The notes beneath the pieces were generated by a model. The model made no database searches. It was not told the DNA's origin and saw only the letters and a program-made list of their open reading frames with translations. Positions 46,501-57,795 of a DNA stretch of 64,000 nt are shown here, piece after piece. Source of the stretch: Cristatella mucedo (taxonomy: Eukaryota > Bryozoa > Phylactolaemata > Cristatellidae); the NCBI GenBank assembly GCA_009760855.2, contig WPIO01000016.1:1409001-1473000 (forward strand), read 5' to 3'. Numbering within the stretch: position 1 is the first letter of the stretch; each line of letters begins with the position of its first letter. Both the position numbers and the translations under genes were made by a program.

Positions 46501-49480
46501 CTCCCCCGTATCATCAGAAACAAATTGTTTTAATAGATCCACATTCTGCAAAAGAGCACCAAGCTGAATGCAGCAGCTTGCAACAGCCCATGCCGACGTG
46601 ACAGGTCCGAGTGACAGACACAGAAGGGTGTGTGCAGAACACAAGTACACAGATGACATTATTACCAAAAATAACAATAACAACAATGCTAATAATAATA
46701 ATATGGTAACAAAATTGTAGTGCCACGAGAGCACCAGATCTCTTTCTATGCATTTCATATATGGTGAAACGGAAGCATATACATTAGTTAGTGATAACAT
46801 GCACAATTTCAGGCCAGTAAGCACACAAAGGAAAATTCACATGTAAGAATCAAATGCTGTTACTAACAGACGGGTTGCCAAAGTATATCGTGATGTCCAT
46901 TGGTAGTGAATTCCATGCTTAGGAAACACAGAAACTTTAGGCATGGTCTTCAAAGGACAATGCTGATAAGAGGCACAGCTAACGGACTTGAGTTAGAAGA
47001 GTGGGCAGAGATAGAGAGTGTAGGCAGAAGCAAAATGATAAAGAGACTTAAGGTGAGCAACAGAACCTTGTAGTCGATACACTGCTTGATGGGAAAGCAA
47101 TACAGGTTGGTAAGAAGTGCAGTAATGTGACAGGTGCAACGTTCACGACTGAAAACCCTAGCATCAGAGTTAGGCGCCAACTATTATCAATGTACTTATC
47201 AAATAGGCAGGAAGACCTTCAAGCAGTGAACTACCGAGGTCTAGATGGAATGTCACAAATGAATAAACCAGCATGGCGGTGGTATCCTTACTTTTGCAGG
47301 CTTGAATTTTATACAATGCTAAACAGCTGGAAGTAGGCAGACTTAACTGCTGAGCTGATTCGGTCATCTAGTGAAGGGTCTCTTTGGAAAAAGACAACAG
47401 ATTGTATGCAGAGACTATAGGAGATATGATGGCCGAACCAATTGTGAGGGCTAGGCTTCCCAGTTCTAAGCGACACCCCGTTCGCTCAGAGTTGCTAAGT
47501 TGGTTTTTACCATAATCCAATACTGGAATGTTCGCTACCATCCTAGTGTAAATGTCAGCAATACGAGTTTGAGGTGCTGGAAGGCAGCAAGAGGTCAAAG
47601 CAGAACTACAGCTGCGTGTCATCTGCACTGAAATGGTATCTCAGATTGTATTGAGCGATCACAGCGGCACGCTGGGGAAGACTGTAGGATGACTACCGAC
47701 CGTTGAAGTCTACGCTTGGAAAACTTATAACAAGACAGGACCTAAACAAACAATTGCAGTTCAGTAATGGCCACATACAGACTGCTAGAGCACATGAGTT
47801 AGTTAGGCTTACGCTGAGGACGGTTTCGTAGCATGGAAAAACGCAATGGAAAGCAACACCCAAAAAACCAACAACAATACAAAGCAACACCAAAACTCGA
47901 TTTGACATAGCAAGTGGGGGATGGCTGTATCGTCGTAAATGACTAAACGAGGGAGTACACCGATGTTTCTTTGCCACATCCAGTCATAGGAAAAAACTTT
48001 TGTAAATGCAGCAAGTGAAGCGATCTCCCCTTGTGCATGCTCATGGGAAAAGTTGGTGCTGAGAAACCAATATTTTGCAAAATTGACACGAAAGTCACAG
48101 GGTCAAGATCCCCAAGCCCGAGTTTAAATCATGCCAGCTGTACCACCGGCCACAATGCCATGCGTAATGCATCTCAGTCTGCTGTAACTCCACAAAGCCA
48201 CAAAGACCATGTGTGTGTTACGCATCAGTTTTCTATAGCAAACTCAAAGCCTAAGCGGCTTTCGGTATGCATGCGGCTGTCAACTGACTTCCTCTCAAGA
48301 AGCAACAAGAAAGTGAGAAGCATAGCTGAGTCAGGAGGGCAGTTGAAGTTATAATAATAACAATACATTGGTTATAGTGCCCCAGAGAACCCAATCTCTC
48401 TCTCTCACTTTCTGTGCAGCTCTTTCTCAGCCCAGCTGGCTCTAATAACTACCTCGTAGGGGGGGGGGGCGCCAGCCTGAGCAGCCCCACTAGCAATCCA
48501 ACGGCAGGACAATAAAGACTGCGGTTCGAAAAGAGAGCACGACAGAGGCAGAGGCAGCAAGATGGCAGGAATGAGGCAGGAAAGATGGCAGCAAGATGGC
48601 AGGGCAAAACCGCCGAACGCCTGTGAAACCAATGAAACCAGGACAACTCGTAGGTAGCGGCAGCTTCACCATGCATCCCTATCTCCACGTCCTAGCCGAG
48701 TGTGAGTAATTGGTGCCAGCGTCAAACCCAGTGTGCCCTAAATGCCATGCAACTACTGACAGCAACCAGTCCATAGAGTCTCGACAGCAGATGTCGAATA
48801 CAGCAAGGAAAGCAACTAGTCGGCCGCTGGCTCACGTGCCCCGTGCGAGGAAACAGCAAGGTCAGCACAGATGCCGCATGCCTATAAACGAAGCGTTTCC
48901 ATTCCTGCGGATAGATCTGATTGACGAATCAGCCAATCACACACGAGCGATCTAGCCAGCAACCGAGAGCAGCGGCAATCTCCATAGATTCTATTGCAGA
49001 TGGTAAGCTCATGATGGCGACACACTCGCCAATTTACGTAATGTGAACGAACAGACAAGGGGGTGGGAGACAGAGGGGGAGGGGAAACTCTCACAAAACA
49101 GCAAGGCACTGCCTGCCACATCGTGCCAACAGTGTAGATGCGCACTTACGAGCTCTCAGCACGAGCAGCGACCGCTCACCTTATGGTGAAGAACCAGGTA
49201 TTCATCCCTGCAGACAGGGCATGGGTTGCCAGTGCTCACGTGACCAGCCCTCTATAAATAGAACACGAGGCATGCATATCAACTGGTCTCAAAACTGTAT
49301 GGATGCATTTCCACCAGCAACTCACACAAGCCACTACGAGTGGCCGATCGCTGCTGGCAGAGTTCCAGAACTCATTCCTCTACCCGTTTCAAAGAAGGTG
49401 CAGTAAGCCAGTGACACACATCTCAAACAATAAAAAGAGAAGTGGATGAGAGAGAGACAGAAAGATGGACAAACAAAAAG

Positions 49481-49566
<86 letters not shown>

Positions 49567-52500
49567 TGCTAAAAAAAAGAGCACCAGTCATAAAGTCTTT
49601 ATTTATGGTACTATACCACTTCAATTGAGTGGTCGATGACTAATCAGCTTACTTAAAGTCAATTGCATCGGCAAAGTTCGAGCTAGCCTCAGCACTATCA
49701 AGCAGCCACAATTGCTCGAGCCTGCATACAGTCCTATCGTTTACAGAAGCCTTTAAAAAGTTGCATCCCACCTGACTGACTAAACTCATAAAAACAAGCA
49801 ACTAGGGTATTTCTGTGCACACGTTACCGTAGTCCTGAGGTGTATGCATAAGCATTGAGTTTAAAATAGTGCGAGAACAGAAATAACTAGATCAGTCCTG
49901 CAACAAACTTGGCCGGTTTTATTTGCAGCAGATGTAGCAATGGCAGAATAGACTGGAGAAACTATAGCAAATCAGATCTGCCCGTTAGCAAAGGCGAATA
50001 ATGGGCCTGCATTGCCCCTCTTAGTCTTAGCCCAAGAGCAAGGTGCTATCACTTGTTCTTATAGCAGGCAGTTTTGCATTGCTGAGAGCCGTGATGGCAC
50101 AGTAGGTAAGGTGGTTGCTTGCACGACTTCGGTCCCGAGGTCGTGGGTTCGATTCCTGCGGTGGGCGATTCTTTATCGCCACTGCAAGCGGTGGTGATAG
50201 CCGTAAAGGCTCTTCTGTCGCTATACAAAAAAAGGCTGTTTAATCAGCTAGGATTTATTTTATTTAAGCTGGAGCAATAGCTGGTTAGACTCTCCTGCTG
50301 CTATACAAATTAGGCTAAAAAAAAATCAGCCGACCTTTAATTAGATTTAGCTGATCTTAAGTCCTATAGTAGTATATGTCTGGCAGCACGTAACTAAGAG
50401 GTTTGACCATGTGTCTCCTTTGCTAAAAGAGCTAGACTGGCTGCCGGTTGATCGACAGATACAGAGCAAAGTTCTTATGCTGACCCACAAGGCCTGCCAC
50501 GGTTTGGCTCCTCCATACCTAGCTGAACTGCTGCACCAGTTTCAGTCTCGCCGTGCCCTCAGGTCCTGTATGGACAATAAATTAGCTGTTCCATTCCACA
50601 GCTTAAAGACCGTTGGCGACAGAAGCTTTAGCTCTGCAGGTCCTAGACAGTGGAACTTGCTTCTACAATTCTTATGCAACGACAACTACTCTCCTGCTGC
50701 CGACTATAGCATGCCCTTTGCAGCCACATTGAGCTGCTACTTTCATGTTACTCACTACCCCAACTGCTCTCCTGACTCTGCTATGCTTCCCACTTTCTCT
50801 TTCTTTCTTTGCTGCGTGAGATGAAATCTGTTGGCTACCGAATGTGTACCAAAAGTCGCTTAGGCTGTAATATTCAAAACTTTCCTTCGCAACACCCACA
50901 TAGTCTTTGTGGGACTCAGAAGGAGAATAGACGAGCCGTGAAGAAGACAGATAATTAAGCTCATAGCAGTGGACCGATCACGATATGAAATATCATTTGT
51001 GTGTGAACCTTGGCAGCTATAGGTGCCTGACTACACCAAGTAATGCAAGCCAACCGTTTTTGTTTGGCTAACTGAAAGTAATTCCCCTAGATAGTGAACA
51101 CTAGTTGCCTCTAATATAATTTCCCACTAGACTCCTTGTCACAGTGAGAGAGCCAGGATTTTCATCGGGGGGGGGGGGGGGGAGACCTGCACAATGTTTT
51201 TGTAGGGGGCACGATCTGAAAGATTTCTCAGGTGCGACTAGAACCGTAATTAACGAAATATTATAGTGCAAACTCATTGTGCTTACTAGACGCGAACTCG
51301 GCGGTTGATCATTGAATGGTATAAAGACATACAAAAATATATAACTCATTTGCATAGCACATTCAGAAGACTTAAACTCTATTCAGGCGCTTCACATATG
51401 CCACGGGGCTCGAGCCCACGACCTCAGTCATCAAATACGTTCACCTTGACCTCGGTCGTTAAAGGTGTAATTTCTTTTCTGGTGACGGTCGCTGGGCACA
51501 GGAATAGGGAAGCCTAGTTTCCCCACTGCCCCCACTGTAGGGGAGGGGGCATTTCTGCAACTGTTGTCATACTAGTGTGGTGGCATGTAGTTCACTACGT
51601 GTCACTATTTTTTTTTACGGCTTTACACAATTTGCAAGGAGCACGATTTTTTTTAAGGAGTGTAAAATCCTCAGGTGACTGTCAGTACATCTACGGTCAT
51701 AGTAATTATTATAAAAAAAGCGGCTTTAACACCACCTTTATTCACCTAAAGAAGTAGTGGTTCAAAGGGCAAGGGGCACCAAATTCCACAAAGCGGGTCT
51801 GCACGACCCAGATGTATGCTATTTCAACCGCAAAAGTTTTGGATGGCTGCATCGGTCGCCATTCCAGTGGCCTACTTGCCTGCATTTAACGCCAATAATA
51901 TAAGCTAGAGATTCTTCCGGTATTCACCTACAGCCAGTGATAAGATGCTGGCACACGACGACCCAGACGGTGAGCTCGCAGCAGATTCTCCTGTACTGAT
52001 TCTGCTGAAAGTAGGGCGATCGCTGCTAAGGCTCGTCGGCCACTGGATAAATGGGCTGCAACACCGACCTTGACCTTTAAAGACTGGCTTTTAGCCCACT
52101 GGTAGTAGAGGTACTAGCGCTTTTTGCAACACAGGGTCCGAGGATTCGAGTCCTCAAGCAGGCCATCTGTCATTGGACGTTGAAAGAGAGGCCACTATGG
52201 CCCCCTCTAATGCATCAGCATCGACGAAGCTGCTTACAATCAGCGGAACCTCACTTTTACGTCACGCTCCCCCCCCCCCGAGTGTGGAACTAACTTCAAC
52301 GATTATTAGGCAACGACATCTCCTCTGTTTCAGACTCCGACACGTCTTCCTCACCACCTGGACCTCTGCTGCTTCTCATCTCCTTTTTGCAGCATTAGAC
52401 TAAGTCTGCTGGCTATGGCCGTTTGTAAAAGCACTTAGGTTTGAGGTGCGTGTACAGACCTTCCAGGGTAACAATAACTAAGGTATGATGTAATAGTAAT

Positions 52501-55500
52501 AATAATACGACCTATGTATAGCATATACCAGATGCAGAATCTCTTTATAGGCACTTTACCTATGCTAATCCGCTAACAACGCTTGCAAGCTGACCCTGTG
52601 CATGTCACCCCTAACCATGTTATTCATGCTGTTTATCAAGCATGATACCACTCACCATTTGATAGTGTTTCCTTTGCAGCAAATTAAAGTGCCTAGAAAG
52701 AGATTGAGTTCTCAGAGGGTGCTAGATCAAATGTATTACTATTATTGTTATTATTATATGCTGGAATGGCTGGAATGTCAACATCTATGCCGTCTCTGTG
52801 GTTATGCTGAATTAAAAGACAGCAATACATATCTGCACCCAGAACACAACAAGAAACAGCTCCAGTGGGCTACCGGATACTTTTACTACAGGATAGTTAC
52901 CCCCCCCCCAGTCATCAGCTGTCCTTCAGCAGATTCGGTCGGTTGTCTTTAGAAGATAACTTAATAGATACATCGCAGCTAGTCACTGCACGATCTCGCT
53001 GCTGGAGTGAGCCGACTGCAGCTGACCTGCAGGTCGAGAGGAGCCATCTCGACCAGCTGCCCCGGCTGGATCACATTGCCGTTGCGGCCACATAACATGC
53101 TTCTCGGAAGATGAATTGTGCGAGTGTAGGATCGTCCCCCTTCCAAAGCTAGGCAGGCAGCCAGTCGGCGGTGCTTTTATTCGTACGACTCAATCCCTTT
53201 CCTGGCAGATTACCCGACGATTGATCTGACATGCACCACCGCCGCTGCGCACTGACGCTGTCTCTGCGCTGCTGCCAATCCAGGAAATTCTCTCCCAGCT
53301 GAGCTTTGCATTATACTCTTGCCTCCGCGAGCTCCCTCTCAGCTGCTGTCCTGCTAGACAGGGCAGCGCTTCGCACTTCCATCCTCACACGAGCTGTAGT
53401 ACATACGTCACAGGACATGCAAGCCAAATGCTGATGATGCAAATGCATCTGGAGGTCGTCATACAAGTTCTTTGGTGTTCTGCACTCCCTCAATCCTTTC
53501 TGACTCGGTCGAATTACCAACGCCAATCACACTAAACCATCAGATCAGCAGCTCGAAACCGCAGAGCCAGCCAGCAAGCCTATGTGCGCCCAGTGGCTTC
53601 AGTCAACGAAAACACAACAAACGTGCTACTGTGCACTGTCACAGCCAGCCGTGACAAGCCACATGCGTCACTCGCTTCGGTACCAACTGTGGCTGCCTGT
53701 CAGCTTCTGACTGGACATCAGTTGCAGCCAGCGACTCACCAAGCAGGTCTTTCGAGTTTTCGAGGGGGGGATCCCGCCCTTATGGTTGCGCCGGTAGTAG
53801 AACCACACCGGCTTGTCTCCGTAGGCCTCCTTGAACGCCTTACTCTTCAAGTACTCTATGCTCGTCTCAACGGCCACGATCGGGCGTCGGCCTGCAGAAA
53901 AGCCAGCACCAGCTGGTTATTTCCAGCGCCAGCTGCAGCGCACACACTTGCAGCTGGTTGGCTTGAGATCACTGCGGCATTGGGGGAAGGGGCAATGGGA
54001 AGGGGCCAAGGCCGAGTCACGGAGGCAGCCGACATACGAGCAGCCAATGCCAGCGGCTGCCAGCTCCGAGAGATGGCAGCCTGCCGTGCAGCCAATGACT
54101 GTCACCTTTCTTGCCGTCCTCCTTATCTTCGTCGCCATCACCAATCGATTCCGACGAGTCGGCCGAGCCGCTGCTATTACTGCTGCCCTGCGCTGCCGAA
54201 CCGGACTTGGCCGCTGCCGGCTTGCCTGCTGCGGCCGGTTTGCCAGTGGATGCCGTCTTAGCGGCAAACAGTGCCGACGTCTGCCGAAAGCTTGAGCACA
54301 ACGAGCCACTTCCAAAGCAGCGTTCAGCCAGTAATGCAGTCAGCCAGCTCAGAGGCTCCTGCTCAATAGCAATAATAATAACACGTTTGTATAGGGCCTC
54401 TTGGAGAGAACTCATTCTCTTCCTAGGCACTTGACAGATGCTGCAAAGACAGCACGATCAGGTAAATGCCTTAGTGGCAATGCGTACATATGTCAACAAG
54501 CTTTACAATGGACCTGCGTCGCCGAGTTGCCACCAAGGAGCAGCCGACAGACAGATGCACGCTGTTGCACCGTCCCACCACATGCATCCGGCACTCGAGC
54601 TGCTCACGCGTGCATGCATGCATGCCAGCGTTCATCCATCGACGGCCACAGCGCCACGCGAATCAACATTTTTCCAGCACTGGCCAAAATATAGATGCAA
54701 GTAGCTGCTGAACCAATGACGGTGCCACTTCGACACATCACGACACATCAAGGCACGGCGACACAGCACGGGGCAGCTACATAGCAAGGCACGGCGACAC
54801 AGCAAGACACGATAACACAGCAAGGCAGTGCATTGAGCGAGAACCATTCTGGATGGCCGCTCGTGTGATTGGCAAAAGCACATTGTGACTAAGGCTCTAT
54901 CTAACTGCTTCAGCGACTGGCTCTTCAGCCGCTATAGAAATGAGGTTGTTAAATCAGCTAAGCTTTTTTGTGGGGCGAATCTGCTGTAACAATAACCACC
55001 AGACGAGACCCACTCATGTCCATGGGGTGTTTACATACCCTAGAATGGGCTTACTTCCAAGGCTTAAGTAGACAAGGGCAGCCTAGCGGCGCGAGGAAAC
55101 ATGTTCCTAGCAATATGGCAATTGTTTCAACACCACATGGCTACCGTGTGATCAGCTGGGCGAAAGAGAACCACGTTAGCAGAAATGCTAGAACATCGAC
55201 CTACAAAGTGCAATTTTTAAATCCTGACGAATTTTCGGATACAGGCAGCACAGAGCAGAATCGAGAACGTTTTCATTCGCGAAATATGGAGTGGAATGTC
55301 AAAGATATATGCCACATCCGACCGGCTCGACGGTAGCTAGTGCAGTCGTACGACCGACGAAGCAAGGCCTGTTTGATATGGGCACGATGGCTAAGAGACG
55401 AAGGGGAGAGTTACTTAGTAGACTTAGAGGAATTGCCGACAGAGAGACAGATCTCCTGTCTTTTACAGACGAGTGAGTGTGTTTGAGTGTTTCACCTGGC

Positions 55501-57281
55501 TAAGTACACCGGGAAAGGTTTAAGTCAGACTGCCGCTGCCTAGGCTACGCATACAAGTAGTCAAGCAGCCCGAAACCATTCAGCTGTCTGGAGAGACTGT
55601 CCCGTAGGGAAGCCTGGCTTGATGCCCCCCCCCCTGCTCCCACAGCCCACCGTGAGCTACAGTGGGAGGCCTGACAATCGAGCAATGATGGAGGAAAGTG
55701 CCACGCCCAAATGCCGGTCGTTCTGATTGGCTCAGTAGTCAGTAAGTAGTCCAATTAATAACGCACAGAGCACCTGAGGGATGACTAACCTGGACTAGCG
55801 ACTAAAAACCAATTCCAATCTGCCAACCTCGGGTGACGATCTTTTTTAAAAAAAACGGCTTCGAATGCTTTGGCTGGAGTCGGCATTGCACGGCACACTT
55901 GAAAAGCTGGTGGCTTCAATAGCTAACCGTGAGAAGACGGTCATGGAGATCATCGAGAACCAAGGTGAGCCTACTTCTTAAATATAAATATAATTCATTT
56001 ATATAGCGCCCCAAGAGAACCTAATCTCTATTCAGGCGCTTCACAAATGCCTCGGGGCTCGAGCCCACGATCTCAGTCAGACCTTGGTCGGGGCGAGCAC
56101 CTTAACCGCTAGACCAAACCAGCTCTTGGTTTGATTGCCACTTTATCTACTTCTGAGAGCTTAATAAATATTGCTAACCGGCGGCTCGCTGAAAATATTA
56201 GCTTGAAAGCCTTACGACAGGCCCGGCCGGTCATAATGTTGAGGGTGCATACATATCGTGGACATGAGTTTACTCGAGGTCTGTCAACGATGGATTTTAT
56301 TTGCAGAGCACAACAACACCGATACTGAAACGACGTTGGGATCTAAATCACAAAGGCTAAGACGATTGCTAATAATATTTGCAATTCCTGACTTTAAATT
56401 ATTAAGTACTGGATATGCCATAATCTATGATTATGAGATAATAAATGAGATATTTGTACATTTATGTTGCAAGTTATAATCTATTATCAAAAGATAATAA
56501 ATAATAGATATCTGAATTATTTTTTTATATGTCATAATCTAAGATTAAGAGATATTAACAATGAGATATTTGTATATATTTGTTACCTTGCTCGTACGGT
56601 AAGGCCGGCTGGACTGCTGCTGCTATCTTCCACACAGCTTCGGAAATAGGTGCTAAGCTTCCATAATCGCTGGCCGTACTTCAAAGCGTTAGTTTTCATT
56701 ACTATCTGCCACAGGTATGTACGGACTAGCACTTGCTACTAGGCACTGTTTTATGTGCTAAACTTCAGTTTCGTAGCCGCTGAACCAAATTCGTAACGCT
56801 ACTGTGTTTGACAACACTTTCTGGTGCACTTTTGAAAAGTGCTACGGTGCACCGCGAAGTGTGTGAAAAAAAGCGATCATCCCGCAGCAAAAGACGGCAG
56901 AGACGAAAGTGCTCTGTAGATAAAATAGGTGGGGAGGCGGGCCCAGCAAGCTCGCACACCCTTTGAAAATAGCCGATGCAGTGCTTCATTAAGATATTCT
57001 CTAGAACTGCAAAACCTATGTCATGCTATACGCACAAAAGCCGGCTTTCACTGGTTCTGAGGGGGAATAGCGTCGCCAGCGAGCGCTTCAAGAACGGGCT
57101 AGCGCATGCATACTACAAACTTCAGAAAAAGCACCGAATTTTCGGCTTGTTTCCCTAACTTATAAAAGTGATCTAAGACACTAAGGTACTTTCGTACCTT
57201 AAAAGCCGACTGAGCACCGGGGGCAAAGATTGTCCTGTTCTTGATGACCAAAAGTCGCCGTAGCACGCCGGAAGCCGCCAT
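43315..57281 (-). CDS. MRPS18B: mitochondrial ribosomal protein S18B (mS40), complete, 7 exons
   Basis: A bacterial S18-type protein of the small mitoribosomal subunit, acting in the matrix. Seven exons (57281-57198, 54280-54106, 53891-53740, 49251-49180, 46545-46479, 44481-44422, 43508-43315) have GT/AG junctions and compatible phases. They sum to exactly 267 codons plus a stop (human 258). Residues 1-28 ([16 protein letters not shown]..) are Arg-rich without acidic residues, as in a matrix-targeting peptide. Residues 29-87 are a low-complexity Ala/Gly/Ser then Asp/Glu stretch. The S18 core has [17 protein letters not shown] (110-126), TRKTC (132-136), GNPCPVCRD (145-153), NVDLLKQFV (from 162) and [12 protein letters not shown] (from 183). 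The C-terminus has [12 protein letters not shown]136, C148 and C151 could bind metal, which is inferred only. It is divergent from PPP1R10. Confidence 0.95.
43510..44420 (-). other. MRPS18B intron 6
   Basis: Mixed sequence with no recognised repeat; open frames here have no support. Confidence 0.5.
44422..44481 (-). CDS. MRPS18B: MRPS18B exon 6
   Basis: A 60-base exon, acceptor TTGCTGTAG and donor GTATGT at 44421. It encodes [19 protein letters not shown]; human has [20 protein letters not shown]. Phases are 1/1. Confidence 0.93.
44490..45750. other. MRPS18B intron 5, proximal part
   Basis: No exon, tRNA or known repeat seen between exon 6 and the 57-bp minisatellite. Confidence 0.5.
45752..46198. 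repeat. 57-bp AT-rich minisatellite, about 7.5 units
   Basis: The unit contains AACTGCCAATTAATATTTTC followed by AAAAAATAAATAAAATTTAT and AAATAAATAAATAAATT. Units are over 90% alike by eye; the first is short. It ends 280 bp from MRPS18B exon 5. Confidence 0.96.
46479..46545 (-). CDS. MRPS18B: MRPS18B exon 5
   Basis: The acceptor is CTCTTTTGCAG and the donor is GTAAGT at 46478. It encodes [17 protein letters not shown] and SFQKT; human has NVKLLEQFVCAHTG. It ends in phase 1. Confidence 0.93.
46660..47650 (-). repeat. LINE-B, 3' kilobase, decayed
   Basis: The tail is at 46690-46760 (AATAATAATAATATGG, AGATCTCTTTCTATGCATTT). Minus-strand LINE remnants [11 protein letters not shown] and [20 protein letters not shown] lie upstream. 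Confidence 0.78.
47650..48150. other. no recognised feature
   Basis: MRPS18B intron 4 sequence without a clear repeat or exon. Confidence 0.45.
48155..48420 (-). repeat. LINE-A 3' end followed by LINE-B tail
   Basis: 48165-48345 has GTAATGCATCTCAGTCTGCT and GCCTAAGCGGCTTTCGGT. 48350-48415 has ATAATAACAATACATTGG and the GTGCCCCAGAGAACCCAATC stem. Confidence 0.8.
49180..49251 (-). CDS. MRPS18B: MRPS18B exon 4
   Basis: 72 bases, 24 codons: [20 protein letters not shown] to HHK. The acceptor is TCTATTTATAG and the donor is GTGAGC at 49179. Human has RRNKVVGNPCPICRDHKL. Phase 0/0. Confidence 0.95.
49483..49563. repeat. (GA)n microsatellite
   Basis: About 40 GA units, with a short interrupted lead-in from 49448. 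Confidence 0.98.
50087..50260 (+). repeat. SINE1 copy, plus strand
   Basis: GAGCCGTGATGGCACAGTAG, B box GGTTCGATTCC and the tail AAAGGCTGTTTAATCAGCTA, with TTTATTTTATTT. Confidence 0.94.
50395..50930 (+). repeat. LINE-A 3' part
   Basis: One 137-codon frame carries [52 protein letters not shown] and a degenerate end. 5' truncated, with no RT core. Confidence 0.92.
51340..51460 (-). repeat. SINE2 copy
   Basis: ATAACTCATTTGCATAGCAC, AACTCTATTCAGGCGCTTCA and GGGCTCGAGCCCACGACCTC. A poly-G run lies at 51167-51182, upstream of this. Confidence 0.85.
51461..52490. other. mostly unrecognised MRPS18B intron 3 sequence
   Basis: A tRNA-like stretch at 52085-52165 has TAGCCCACTGG (A-box-like) and GATTCGAGTCC (B-box-like), but its stems are poor. 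LINE-A-like scraps occur near 52290-52400. No exon seen. Confidence 0.4.
52495..52765. repeat. LINE-B tails, minus then plus
   Basis: 52495-52565 is a minus tail (AATAATAATACGACCTATGT). 52570-52765 is a plus tail with CATGTCACCCCTAACCATGT, AAAGTGCCTAGAAAGAGATT and ATTATTATTGTTATTATTAT. Confidence 0.85.
53740..53891 (-). CDS. MRPS18B: MRPS18B exon 3 (S18 core)
   Basis: Acceptor TTTCTGCAG, donor GTGAGT at 53739. Encodes [33 protein letters not shown] and [10 protein letters not shown]. Human has WKYLESEEYQERYGSRPVW and [18 protein letters not shown]. Confidence 0.97.
54106..54280 (-). CDS. MRPS18B: MRPS18B exon 2 (low-complexity linker)
   Basis: Acceptor CTTTCGGCAG, donor GTGACA at 54105. Encodes [20 protein letters not shown], then [20 protein letters not shown] and [11 protein letters not shown]. 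It lacks a strong family match but joins exons 1 and 3 in phase. Confidence 0.85.
54375..54480 (-). repeat. LINE-B tail
   Basis: AATAATAATAACACGTTTGT, GAACTCATTCTCTTCCTAGG and CACTTGACAGATGCTGCAAA, in MRPS18B intron 1. Confidence 0.8.
54905..54970 (+). repeat. SINE1 3' scrap
   Basis: GGCTCTTCAGCCGCTATAGA and GAGGTTGTTAAATCAGCTAA. Confidence 0.65.
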
Positions 57282-57795
57282 TGGTCCCACGGCCTTGACC
57301 GGCAAGTCTACGTCAGCCAGAGCACTGTGATTACTTCCGATTATACTATTTGAGACTATAATCATTTACTCTGGTGGATTAAAATAGTGTATCTGATTTT
57401 TTTAAATATTTTATAAATAAAAAGACTGAATATTAAATATATACGAGTGTGGGCTCATAGTTGGATTCAACCGGAACGAGGCACATTACCGTCATTCGTT
57501 TGTTGGCGCTAGGTGGGTATGCGTGCGAGCTCAGAGCCAGCTCGGCTCTTGCTTTTTTGTGATTCATGACGGCAGCTTGTCATATAAGAAAACAGTATGC
57601 ATCCGTGTGATACATTTGCTCGTTTCAGGTAAAAGACGACCTGCTCTTAGTTTAAATCGCGAGAGGTCAACTGCTTCGGTTATCGTCGGCGGAGTGCTGG
57701 ACAAATCGAGCGCTGCGCGTGCATACATATTAACTAAAATATATACACAGATTTGCACATTCTGTGAAGAAACAGTATATAGAACAGCGAAATAA
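55387..57795 (+). CDS. possible small gene antisense to MRPS18B intron 1/exon 1
   Basis: Three coding-like pieces lie on plus. 55387-55472 ([27 protein letters not shown]) ends at a strong donor, GTGAGT. 55865-55964 ([33 protein letters not shown]) ends at donor GTGAGC in phase 1. 57630-57795 starts after CGTTTCAG in matching phase and reads KRRPALSLNRERSTASVIV, GGVLDK to a stop. Pieces 2 and 3 join in frame to about 88 codons; piece 1 cannot be joined because 55865 lacks an acceptor. No family is recognised. If real, its intron would contain MRPS18B exon 1 on the other strand. Confidence 0.3.
55985..56120 (-). repeat. SINE2 copy
   Basis: AATATAATTCATTTATATAG, CGCCCCAAGAGAACCTAATC, TTCAGGCGCTTCACAAATGC, GGGCTCGAGCCCACGATCTC and a pol III-type head up to AACCGCTAGACC. 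This is the clearest SINE2 copy. Confidence 0.9.
56400..56580. repeat. AT-rich imperfect duplication
   Basis: Variants of CATAATCTATGATTATGAGA and AATGAGATATTTGTACAT recur twice within 180 bp. Confidence 0.6.
57198..57281 (-). CDS. MRPS18B: MRPS18B exon 1 (start, targeting peptide)
   Basis: ATG at 57281 in context CCAATGG opens [19 protein letters not shown] and APGAQSAFK. Donor GTACGA at 57197. Human starts MAASVLNTVLRRLP. Phase 0 joins to exon 2. Confidence 0.9.

Noticed and set aside
46335-46523. 62-codon frame continuing past the MRPS18B exon 5 donor
   Set aside because: It overlaps exon 5 in another frame and matches nothing in the S18 family.
52865-53095. Minus-strand piece [15 protein letters not shown] before a GTCAGC donor
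   Set aside because: Briefly considered as an MRPS18B exon; it does not fit the family and the true next exon is at 49180-49251.
53584-54295. 225- and 154-codon plus-strand frames
   Set aside because: Shadows of MRPS18B exons 2 and 3 on the opposite strand.
54968-55336. 122-codon plus frame
   Set aside because: No ATG at its start, no recognised domain, and it overlaps a SINE1 scrap; the internal ATG version also lacks support.
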